A stretch of DNA of 64,000 bases from Metallyticus violacea (lineage: Eukaryota > Arthropoda > Insecta > Mantodea > Metallyticidae), in contig CM060843.1 in assembly GCA_030762175.1 (NCBI GenBank), positions 115,163,369 through 115,227,368 on the forward strand. Direction: 5' to 3'. The position numbers were made by a program, and so were the translations under genes. This document shows, in pieces, positions 24,030 to 34,215 of the stretch; positions within the stretch are counted from its first letter, which is position 1, and the number at the start of each line of letters is the position of its first letter. The notes under the pieces were generated by a model, which searched no databases, had not been told where the DNA came from, and saw only the letters and a list, made by a program, of their open reading frames with translations.

Positions 24030-25660
24030 TTTACTCATTTATTGACTAGAAAATAAGTTATTACGTATTAATTATTATGGACAATGCTGTAGAGAAACAA
24101 GAAAAATATCAGAACAGAAACAGGAAGAATTACGGAACCAAAGCTGTCACGAGTGAGTGCCAAACGTATTAAAAGTTGTCAGAAATGGGTGAATATAAAC
24201 GGAAACTACTTTAAACAGGCAAGAAAGCATAGTAAGAACGTGAGGAGATGCCAGCGACAGACATTACTTCACGCACGGCTTGCCATCAGCTTAGAAGCGA
24301 ACCACAAATAACTCTGTAGACAAATAACTTTATATTACAGTACTTTAGTATTCAGTATGATGTTCCTACTACACATATCAGACTAAGGCAAAAGTGATAC
24401 CACTGAGGGGAACAGTATGATACATAATATTTATACAAAATATAGCTGCCTATCTTACATTATACTCTGTGTTGAACAATGACCAATTTGCTCCTTTCAG
24501 AAGTTCAAAGTGTTCTATTTTCGTTGCTGCGTTAAACATTCTTACCAAATAAAACCATGTTTGTTTATTTCTCTAGTTCGGTTTCTCATATATGAGAATT
24601 GCATGAAATAGAAATCTCTGCTGTTATTCGTTTTCCTCTTTTTATTCTTTAGAATATTTTCTGCATACATTATTTGCAATCTTCCAATTCAAGGAACCAC
24701 TTTATATTTCAACTTCCTGACTAAACCTAAGCGTGTTGTAAAATTCAAATTAAATGGCTGCTGCGGCCAATGTAAATACGACAAGGGGCAAGAAAGAACT
24801 CTGCATATAAGGAAGGAGAGGAGTGAGAAAGAGATAGTCACTACAAAGTAAAATAATATTTCTTGACGCGTCACAGAGGCAAAATTTACTGCAAACGGAG
24901 GAGAGATTGTCACTTTCCTGCCTGAGGCAATGCAAAAGGGTGGAAGAGACAAAAGATATATAGTGCGCAATATATCTCTCTCTGAATGCTGAATGTGAAA
25001 AATAATGAGATTTAAGATGCCGCAAGGTTCATTCGGCTCAAATTGCTCTAATGCCAATCAATAATTATGTGCTTGTGATGAGTAATAAAACGAACTTTTC
25101 AAGTTAGTAACGTAAGTATATATCGCGTGACAAATAGCTTGCTTAACTTCCTTGCATTATAAATTTAAGACTAAAATAGCTAATTATTCATTTTCCACAG
25201 AAAATAGCTCATTACGATACGACTGAGATGTTTCCATACAAGCCTGGAATTTCAAAACGAAAACGGTAGGGACGTTTTTAGTAGCTAAGCACAATGTTTG
25301 GTTTCGTGCTAAATTTAATTACTTTATTTTGTTTAAATGTTCTGATGAGTTTGGAAGATATGCTTAGTCATTACAAACCCATAATTCCGCATTCTACAAA
25401 CAGTTCTGGTAGCCAACAGTTGAAAGACGTAGTAGCCTTAATTGTAACACGTTTTATTCAACTGTATTTCGTTCCTCCTAGTGTATGATTTTAAAGATCA
25501 GAAAGTAGTAAAACTCGATACAGCGTGAAACCAAATAAACTAAAGTAAGGTCCGTACCTAAGTTATTCCATTTGGAATCAGATAGTAGTGTTGGATTTGT
25601 TCATCATCATCCCCATAGGTCTATCCATTATTATATTGTTCTGTCACATAAGATATTATC
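24030..25660. other. unassigned sequence
   Basis: No gene was recognised. The longest chance frame (minus, 24689-25057, 122 codons) has no domain or convincing splice sites. The rest is AT-rich. Confidence 0.3.
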
Positions 25661-25677
25661 TGTCTTTCTGTTTATGT

Positions 25678-25966
25678 CGGTCCTGGTGGTGTAGTGGTAC
25701 TTACCTTCTAAACCCAAGGTCGCGGGTTCGAACCCGGCCAGGATCGATGGATTTTTTCGGGCGTAAAAATCGTAAGTATGGCTTCCTTCGGAAGGGAAGT
25801 AAAGCTGTGGGTCCCGTGTCGTGCATTTACGGCACGATAAAGAACCTCAAGTCTGAAAGAAGAGGCCTTTGAGCAAAATTAGTCGGCGGTTTCACGCCCT
25901 AAATAGAATGGAAAGTTGATGATCTGAGATGTTAAAGAGCGTCCTTAAATAAACAAATCAAAAATA
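25678..25966 (+). mobile_element. SINE-A, full length with perfect target duplication
   Basis: A tRNA-derived SINE of about 289 bp. The head has an A box around TGGTGTAGTGG (25687-25697) and a perfect B box GGTTCGAACCC (25725-25735), the internal RNA polymerase III promoter. The body follows (TTCGGGCGTAAAAATCG, CTTCCTTCGGAAGGGAAG, GATCTGAGATGTTAAAGAGC) and ends in an A-rich tail. The insertion is bounded by a perfect 13-base duplication, TTTCTGTTTATGT, at 25665-25677 and 25967-25979. It is probably the youngest SINE-A here. The short head folds like a tRNA arm in places, but it is not a tRNA gene. Confidence 0.95.
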
Positions 25967-26724
25967 TTTCTGTTTATGTGTGGCCGTGCATTTCTTCTTT
26001 CTCTTTAGGTTTGTCCAAAATCTTCTTTGGAATCCTCGAGTTTTCTATTCTGGCAACTTATTGTTTATATTCTTGTGGTGATTTCGTTTATTGCTGGGGG
26101 AAGAATGTTCGTTAAGGAGAATTATTGTTGGTGGCGGTTGGTTTTCTGAAATTTCCAGAAGCAAGTATTGCGTTTTAATATTATTGCTGGCTGGGAGTTC
26201 CCCCCTCTATGTAGCAAGTCTTTGGGAACGCTAGGAAAGAGTTAGTTGGGAATAGATCACCAAACGGGTAGGACATGTTATGTGTCGCATGTTTCACTCA
26301 AACCAGAAGCATGCACATCTAACTCGATATAATAAAATCGGGTTTGTAGAAATTGTTAACTCTCACCCTTCGATAACCTGAAAGAATGCAATAAATGTTA
26401 TGATTTATGAGATAATATTAAAAAGGAGCTGTACTTTAGAAAAAAAATCCTCTAAACTTTCTTGCCTAGCGATTTATAACGTTTTATTAGATGAAACTTT
26501 ATATGGCTATGTCTTCACGATGTCATTAACGTAATTTTCGTAGAAAAAGGAATTAGATTAGCAACATATTTTCTCAGTTTTATATATTTTGTATTAATTC
26601 ATCATTTAAGTTAACCGTAATTAATTATTCTTATTTTTTTTATCCATTTTGGTATATTCGGCCATGATTTTCAATCTCATTTCAACAGATTCTATAAATA
26701 TTTAATTTGTTCTTTTCCGTTAGA

Positions 26725-26957
26725 CCACCAGGGGTGGCCGAAGTCGTTAAGGCGCGGAGTCGTGAGCGGGAGGTCTGGGTTCAATTCCCACAACCCTCCA
26801 TGACTGAGGTTTTTCCAGGTTTTCCTCAGTCCTCATAAATGGCAAATACAGGGGAGGTACCCTAAACGCTTCCTTCCTTTCATATATCATCAGTATGCAC
26901 CGCCTGTGATGTCTCAGTAGTAAAAACGGGTGTTAAACACTATTCAATAAAAATTTT
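26725..26957 (+). mobile_element. SINE-B copy
   Basis: The head GGGTGGCCGAAGTCGTTAAG (A box) and GGGTTCAATTCCC (B box with one change) resembles tRNA-Leu or tRNA-Ser. The body has GGTTTTTCCAGGTTTTCCTC, TAAATGGCAAATAC and CACCGCCTGTGATGTCTC, ending GGGTGTTAAACACTATTCAA and an A-rich tail. It lacks part of the middle present in the 52768 copy. A target duplication was not clear. Confidence 0.9.
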
Positions 26958-26959
26958 GT

Positions 26960-28050
26960 GAAGAAGTATTATTTCCTAGTCGTATATAAAAATAGGTGTC
27001 GCTATTGTAATGTAGCTCTTTCTTTATATTTTAATTTTATTTTATTATTACATAATAAAATTATTACACATTTGTTTATATCGATTTAATTTTATTTTTA
27101 TATCTTTCTTAACCCTGTAGTCGTTTTAGTTTTATCTATACGTAAATGTGCTTTAGATTTTTTAGTTCAATTCTGTGTATATATTGAATTCTGCATGCCT
27201 TATTCCTACTTTGTTGTTATCGCTTGCTCATATATAAAATACTTATTTAGAATTAGGTCAATTGTCAGTTCACTATCATTTTTGTAGCCGTCATTCTTTT
27301 ATGACTTTGTTGGTTTTTACATTATTATTTAAATTTTAATACCGTGGCGTTTCTTTCAATTAGCTGAAATGTCATATGTATACTTTCAGAGCATACTTTT
27401 GTTGTCAGAATTCGTGTATGGCTCTCCAGAGAATTGCGCTTGGAGGTTGTAGAATGATTTTAATATTTGGTAGCAGAGTATTAGCTTAAATGTCGGCTAT
27501 GGTAACACTACAATCTCATCTGGAAGCTGGTGGTTTCGAAAATAGCAAATGGATGAAAAACAGGAACGCAAAACGATGTCAATGACGCAGATGTCGATGT
27601 GCATCACCAGGAAAGTCAGATAAATTATAGGGGATGCCGGTATTTAGACTGAGGGGGCTACATGTGTTGGTATACCGATATTAGCGAGGATATCATAAAT
27701 TACACGATTACATCTCCGCGAAAGCCGTAGAAACTGAATTCCGTATCAACAAATGTTTGGAAGTAAGATGAAGTGCGTGAGGTAGAAATATCCATAGCTG
27801 ACGGTGCAATCGTTTTATTTTAACAATTGTTGGCGTCTTCTTCCACAGCAGTGTAAAAGGAGGGGACACCTCTACAGTTGCAGGCCTAATGTTGGAAGAA
27901 ACACAGCACAGTTGTCGATGGACCTGGAGAAACCTTTACCGACATCGGTGAAGATCTTGGAGTGTGCACATCAACTACTAGGGAGGCCTCTGACATCCGC
28001 CAAGATGATATTTTCGATGCGCTAGATAATTAATATGAGTCTCGCTTTAT
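26960..28050. other. unassigned sequence
   Basis: No gene was recognised. The stretch 27480-28025 is less AT-rich and holds a 73-codon frame on the plus strand (27804-28025) without a recognisable domain. Confidence 0.25.
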
Positions 28051-28051
28051 C

Positions 28052-28320
28052 TTTGAATAGTGTTTATTAACGCCTGTCTTTACTGTGGAGGCATCACAGG
28101 CTGTGGACACTGATGATACATGAAATGAAATAATACTTTTTTAAGGAAAGAAATGTTCCAGGCCTAATTTAAGGGAACTTCCTCGCCATTTGCCATTTAT
28201 GAGGACTGAGGAAAACCTGGAAAAACTTCATTCTGGGAGGATAGTTCTGGCGGGAATCGAACCCCAGACCTCCCCCTAATGATCCTGCTCCTTAAAGGCC
28301 TCGGCCACCCTTGACGGTTT
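28052..28320 (-). mobile_element. SINE-B copy
   Basis: In reverse orientation: TTGAATAGTGTTTATTAACG (3' end), GAGGCATCACAGGCTGTGGA, CATTTGCCATTTATGAGGAC, a B box GGAATCGAACCCC and an A-box complement CCTTAAAGGCCTCGGCCACC. It is close to full length and has an AT-rich insertion relative to the 26725 copy. No distinct target duplication was found. Confidence 0.9.
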
Positions 28321-28324
28321 GAAT

Positions 28325-30577
28325 CGCGTCGTCATCGTTATATTCTTATCTTTCGTCTGGGTAAAGCAGTTAAGAATGGCGGTTTCTGGCAGGCAAGGTA
28401 GGTCTGTAATAGTTGTAATAGGCGGTTGCACTAAACACTTTGAAGGAAATTTTCGGTCAATACTTGGACGTGCAAGAGCAATTAGTCTATTTCTAGGTGC
28501 CGATGCGATGTCTTCAGAGCTTGATAGTGCTCTCCTAAACTCTTTCCAGGCACTACTAGGAATTTAAAATGCGAGTTTTATTTAAAAATAGGTAACAAAA
28601 TCTAAAATCTATGAAGCTAAACATCGTCGCAGACACTCGAAATCCAATAGCCTCTGCATTGGAATATTTTCCAGATCGTTTTATCACAGAAAGAGTAATA
28701 AATTTCCCAATGCTTCTCAAGAGTAATTTCAAAGGTCATAAAAGTTTCTTGTTGGAAAAATGTATTTTTAAATATGGAGAAATTCACGTTTTTGCCGTCT
28801 ATAAAGGTTAGATTATAGCCCTGTGTAGAAACAGAAAGACAAGCATAAATTTTCATTCAGTGATGGATAATAAATGCATGGAAAATCTTTGGCGTAACAG
28901 CCCTCATCTCCTTCACCTTCCCCTTGGTTGGTGATATTTTACTTTCCAAGAGCCTAATAGCTACTTTCGAGACTCATTTCCTTTGCCAACCCTCTTCCAT
29001 ATAAAAATGTATTGTGTCGTCGGCTTCGTTTTTCTCGTATACATATTTCAGGGCAGGTTTCTACCGTCTTATCAAGATTGCAGACGTCTCTTCGTTTATT
29101 TTTTTCTGACAGTTGCAGTCTTTAAACTTTTCTACTTCTTTATGCTGAAACTGACAGATATCTTATTTTACGAAGAATAACCTTGCCTTGGATATAATAC
29201 GTATGAACTGATATACAAGAAACATACATAATTATGGTTTAAACATTAGTGATCGTGTAGATGAAAACTATTTTAATTTATGTTTCCGTCAAATAACTTA
29301 TTAAGCATAATCTATTGTATTAGTGGGATACACAATTTTAAATTGTAACTGAAAATATGAAGTGGTATTTATAAGATGCCACCTCCCATCAAAATATTAG
29401 CATAACAATTACATATATTATAAATACTATTACAATTAATGTGTACAATTTATGTGTTTTCATATTAGTAGTTTAATTATTTGTGTATTTCATGGGTAGT
29501 GAGAAGAAAGAGAGGCTTGTGGACAGAAACTTTAGAAATTTTGATTGTAAATGTGTTTTGGGCTGGACAAAGAAACAGATGGCCATGTACCTTTTTTGTA
29601 TGTTTTTGCAAGAGGCTGTGTGTAAGAAGGGTCGCTCCTTTAAGGTTTCTGGAAAAGCTTCGTCAAAATTTGAAGACAGAACTTAAAAGGCGACCCTTAA
29701 CGATTAACATGCAACGCAAGTAAATAGTGTCATCTTCAGTTCTAAGACTTGTGTTCATATATTACATAATTCCCGACCCTTTTCGCCCCTTTACCTTTAA
29801 AGGTCATGAAATTCCAGCGCTCTATCGGGTCTAGCTGTGGCATAGCGACAGTTCGAGACAGCGGCGGGAGAAAAGGTGGAGAACTTCATTGATTCTACAA
29901 ATACTATGAGTATTCTGATTAATTAAAACCTTTAGTCAATTAACAATCCTTCCCTAAATGTATACGTTAATAAATTGTCCTCTCCCTGATCCCTCCTTCC
30001 CCAATAAAACTGGCAAATAGTACGCGCTTTACAGGTCTATGTTGCAGGAAAATTTTAGTAAACATAAATTAAAGTGAACTAGCTAAAACAATGCAATTGT
30101 GGAATAAATGCAGCATTACTAACGAATAATAAAAATAAATATAGCAAAAAACCGAATTCTTTTTTCAATTATGGTCAAATAGCAAACATTTCCACCTCCA
30201 TTCTTCGCATTTTCCACCTTTGAATTACATTTAGCAATTGTACGACAAGTAATAACAAAATGGTTATTTCAATCAAAGGTCTTAGTTATACATACAGAGT
30301 GCTAATGAACTGCACCGAAAAAAATTTAGAGCGTGTATTTTTTTAATACTTATGGTATTCAATTTTCACCGCTTTTTTTTACCTATACCTATTTAGTATA
30401 TCTCTATTTAATCTGAAGTCCTGCGACAAGGCCAACATTTCAATACAATATCTATGTACACTACAGAAAAGTAATTTCACTAATACTCTTAGGTGTAATA
30501 ATAGTTAACCAGCAGTCTGTAATAACACAATATTTTAGTTATATTGATATCTTAATTGCAAACTGAAATATAACATA

Positions 30578-30625
<48 letters not shown>

Positions 30626-31360
30626 TCCTACCCTCGAAACATCAGATTGCTACTAAATGTCCACATGCAGCTATCAACTTGGTACATGTTTATTATTCTG
30701 ACAGACAATTGAAATGATATTGGCTCAAAGTGCACTGTTCTCAGTTGCAGATGGAGGTCAAAAATAAGTTTCAATACACAAATATTTATATTGCTTCGAT
30801 GTTATTGCTTTGAATGTTTATTTTTTTATAAAAAATTGTAACAAATTAATTTTACATCTAATAGCATAAATTTATTTCACTGACTAAAGAAAACTTTCCC
30901 AGCATGTATTAGACGTTTAATTATACGTTTGTTCAAAATTTAAAAAAAAATGTCTACTATTTAATTTGGAATAGAAATAATTTAAATTAAATTATTAGCA
31001 ATTAAGAAAATTCGTATTAAATCATATTTTTAATTCCAGTTATGTTTGTGTATACAATGTAAAATTAAATTAGTTTTAAGGATATGGCGCAGCAACTCAG
31101 AACTTCATTTTTAAAACAATTGTCACCAAAGCTAATTAAACTAGCTTTCAATAAGACGCATGCATTGTAACCGAAGTGCGAATTGTTTAAAAGAAAATTG
31201 CACTGTACTTTGTGAATGCATTTCCACATCTAAAGAAATGGCTAAACGAATTCCCATACGTTTCTGCACGAACAAATGACATTCCACTAATAATTTCCTT
31301 CCTATTATGAGGCAGAAAGATATATGGACGCCTAAGTTCTGTCAGCGGTCATTGTCTACC
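28325..31360. other. unassigned AT-rich sequence with (TAA)n
   Basis: No gene was recognised. A pure (TAA)n tract lies at 30579-30624. Open frames at 28319-28567 and 29481-29723 do not resemble known proteins. Confidence 0.3.
30579..30624. repeat. (TAA)n microsatellite
   Basis: About fifteen uninterrupted TAA units. Confidence 0.95.
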
Positions 31361-31374
31361 CAGCGATTGTCACG

Positions 31375-31563
31375 TCATAACGTTGCGACATGCCCATCTG
31401 CATAAACTGCAAATGGGGCAATATCGCTCCAATATGAGATAATGGGACCAACAGTTGCCAATGACACTACCTGTAAATTTCCCGATTCTAATGTGATATC
31501 TGCCTTTGTAATACCGGCTACAGGAAGGACTGGCATACAAAACACTAATTGAAAAAAACCATC
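31375..31563 (-). CDS. possible terminal coding exon, unrecognised
   Basis: On the minus strand a pyrimidine-biased acceptor, ACATTTATTGTTTTCAG, is followed by a frame of about 62 codons. It begins DGFFQLVFCMPVLPVAG, continues ITKADITLESGNLQVVSLAT and SYWSDIAPFAVYADGHVATL, and ends in TGA at 31375-31377. Composition and residue pattern look like real protein: even hydrophobic spacing and no low complexity. Within it TTACAG|GTAGTG could be an alternative donor. No family was recognised. It could be a last exon of a host gene or a fragment of a mobile-element or viral-type protein. No AATAAA follows within 200 bases. Confidence 0.3.
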   Translation of the reverse strand, partial: DGFFQLVFCMPVLPVAGITKADITLESGNLQVVSLATVGPIISYWSDIAPFAVYADGHVATL

Positions 31564-31858
31564 TGAAAACAATAAATGTAGTCATGAACAATTTTGTATA
31601 ACAATTGAAGCAAAATAAAAAATAAAGAAAAGGACAGTAATATTTGCATCATTTTGCATTATTGAAGAGTTTGAAAATAATAACGGTTTAAAAATCGCAT
31701 TATAATTATCAGTTTAGTGACTTCAATGTTCTATATGTACATTCTACGGTGAACATTCAATATATTCCAGAATATATTCTCGGCCCGAAAATGTACATTA
31801 ACTTCGTTTCTAAAACTGTATATAAAACCTTATCTCATAGTAGACGCTGGAAAAGGTA

Positions 31859-32826
31859 TCACCCTTTGACTAAAGAAACATTGTATCGGGAAAACACATT
31901 CTGATTGACACGTTTAAGTTTGACCCCTGTGATGTTTCTGATTTCATTTGTGACATTTTCCTTTAGTTGCTCCAAAGTGAGAATGTTTCTTTTATAAATT
32001 CTGTCCTTCAGGCAATCCCGCAGGTAAAAATCGCACTCTCTCCACTTCCTTAATTTTATTCTTCGACTCCGCTGATTATATCCTATTGAAATCACCCATA
32101 TGATTTCTCTTCTTCTGTAAGCTGCTGAAAAAATGGGACCAAAATGTCCCTTCTGTACCTTTCTTCATCTATTGTCTTCTCTTAAAACCACGGATCGATA
32201 ACTAACACCTTGCGCTAACAGCACATCAAACTCCAATTTTTCTACCATAAAAATAGGTTTCCTGTACACTTTTTTTTAATGATGTGATTTAATTATCGAC
32301 GCTCTTTAACTCAGGTCATCAGTGCCCCATTCAAATCAGGGCGTGAAACGGCCGATAAATTTTACTCAGAGGCCTTTTCTTTGAGGCTTGAGGTTCTTTT
32401 TCGTGGCGTAAATGTAAGACGTGGTATCCACGGCTTTATTTCGCTTCCGAAGGAAGCCATACTTAGGAATTTTACGCCCGAAAAAATCCATCGATCCTGG
32501 CCGGGTTTGAACCCGCGATCTTGGATTTAGAAGGCAAGTGTGGTTACCACTACACCATCAGGACCGACTTTCCTGTACACGATTTGGGTTTTCGGTACAC
32601 CAATAGAGCATGTTTTGATTAATTACAGGGCCATTCAGGTGAAACCGGGCCTCGTCTGAATAGAGCAGAAGCATTGGGTTCATTAAAACTTCATTCACAG
32701 ATGACACCCCCCCCCCCCCTCCTAAGTCACTACAACACACTCTTTCTAACAGGAAATGTGTGTGTAGGTCTTCAATTCCATCAGAATGGAACTTTTGTGT
32801 AAGAAGTTCAAGTTTCTCATTCATTC
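31859..32826 (-). pseudogene. mariner-like DDE transposase pseudogene split by a SINE-A
   Basis: A mariner/Tc1-superfamily transposase relic read right to left. The upstream part (32558-32824) carries LLYSDEARFHLNG, where D is the expected first catalytic Asp of the DDE domain, then MLYWCTENPN. The downstream part carries a stretch equivalent to KIGV*CAVSARC (32200-32245) with stops, then CDFYLRDCLKDRIYKRN (D is the expected third Asp) and the C-terminal LEQLKENVTNEI region. A SINE-A sits between them at 32270-32568 with a 12-base duplication. If the SINE is ignored, the codons run on from one side to the other. Stops and frameshifts outside the SINE show that it was dying independently. A 13-C run at 32707-32719 encodes a Gly run. 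The N-terminal helix-turn-helix region was not found. Confidence 0.85.
32270..32568 (-). mobile_element. SINE-A inserted in a transposase gene
   Basis: A complete SINE-A in reverse orientation. The tail is a T-run at 32270-32277. The body has TTAACTCAGGTCATCAG, GCTTGAGGTTC and CTTCCGAAGGAAGCCATACT. The head has a B-box complement GGGTTTGAACCCGC (32503-32516) and an A-box complement TACCACTACACCA (32545-32557). Target duplications TTTCCTGTACAC are perfect at 32258-32269 and 32569-32580. Confidence 0.95.
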
Positions 32827-32829
32827 TTT

Positions 32830-33740
32830 TATTGTAAGACGTAAGCCATTAAATCTTCTGTAGGTAATAATTGTACTGTCTTTAATATTTCTCCAGTTAC
32901 TGTTTCAAAATAAATGTTGCGTGAAATAATTTTAATTACTTTTACCAGCTCATGGATTTTGAGGCAGACCCATTGAGAGCCACTGGTCCATATGATAATA
33001 GTATGATTAAGGAGTACTGTAAATAACTAATTACTATCGGTTTCAATAAGAGCTCTACCAGTAACCGTCATAACATACATTTTCCGCTCTCATGAAGCTA
33101 CTAAATTAGTAATATAGCGTTAAGGAGTAATTACAAACAGCATGTATTGTTCCACACTACTTTGTGATGTCTGATATCTGTTTCATACAGGGCACCATTA
33201 TACTCTGTACTACTATCCATAAGATTTTCATTAGAGTGGAATTAGAACTCTTAGAAATCCAAGGGACAATAGTTTTCACCCTTATAGTAATGAGTCTAAA
33301 CCTCTGACGGCGCAGATATGTGGATGGAGCAACAGCTCTGAACATATTTGTACGATAAAACAGTTATAAGTTAATAAATTTACTCGTGTGTAGTATGCGA
33401 CTTAAAAGAAACTCTGATTTCCAATTTCAATATAAAATATATATGTGTGTAGAAAGAACCCCTAAAATGCAATAAAAGTGAAATATCTAGTTTCTGTATA
33501 AATGCATTAATATATACTCTTTAATTAACATATTAATTTATTTACCTGCTGCAAACATAAAACATTTTTAGTTTATGGATATACAGCAGGGAACTTAAAC
33601 ATTATAACAGCAATAGAGAAACATTTCCTTGCTTTCTTAATGCTTAAACTTGGTGCATTCAATACAATGGAACATCCCTATCGTCTGGTCGCATGTGAAA
33701 ATAGATTTCCTCAATAATTCGAACAAAGTGAACATGTATT
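32830..33740. other. unassigned sequence
   Basis: No gene was recognised. It may include a worn remnant of the transposon upstream of the transposase pseudogene, but no terminal repeat is visible. Confidence 0.25.
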
Positions 33741-33744
33741 ATTA

Positions 33745-34215
33745 CCTTTGGGTGGGAGTATTATCCGTGATTGAGTACCCACGGCGGCATTCCCCAAGGG
33801 AGTGCCTCTGGCGTATACCTTGGGGGCAGGTTTTTCCTGAATTGCAGTTGTTGTGGGATGGGTGGTGGCTACCTTAATGCTGGAGTGACTCACCTCTTAA
33901 ACTGAGTAGGTCTGTGCTAGAGTAACCTATCCACCAGTGAGAACCTGGTAGCTAAGTTCGCTTAGCGCACTTGGGCGACGAGATCGTCTACGGCCGAAAG
34001 GTGGGTCGGTTTAGGCTCTAGTTACCATCCTAAATGAAATAAACCACGGGGCTGCACAGACCTCTGTGTATATTCCCCTAGTCTCGGGGAGGGATCCCCA
34101 CGTGACATTACCTATAGATGGGCGTATTGCCCATGAAACATGAGCATGGCACAACTCTGTTGGGAAGGTTAGTTTCGCCTAAGCCGACATTTTGGGTGGA
34201 CGTTAAACGCATCGA
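33745..34215 (+). repeat. unclassified GC-rich interspersed repeat
   Basis: About 470 bases with a sharply higher G+C and CpG content than both flanks, abrupt edges, and many short inverted motifs (for example CTCCGGG-like and CCCCAAGG/CCTTGGGG at 33793-33825). It ends with TTTTGGGTGGACGTTAAACG, and SINE bodies in invertebrates often end with GTTAAAC. No open frame is maintained and no clear A/B box was seen. A structured, non-coding mobile repeat is the most likely reading; orientation is inferred from the GTTAAAC end. Confidence 0.4.

Noticed and set aside
24689..25057. 122-codon minus-strand frame
   Set aside because: It is one of the longest frames, but no domain, no splice sites and AT-driven residue bias; treated as chance.
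25678..25750. tRNA-gene-like head with perfect A and B boxes
   Set aside because: It lacks a full cloverleaf and continues into a SINE body with a target duplication, so it is a SINE head and not a tRNA gene. The same applies to 26725 and 52768.
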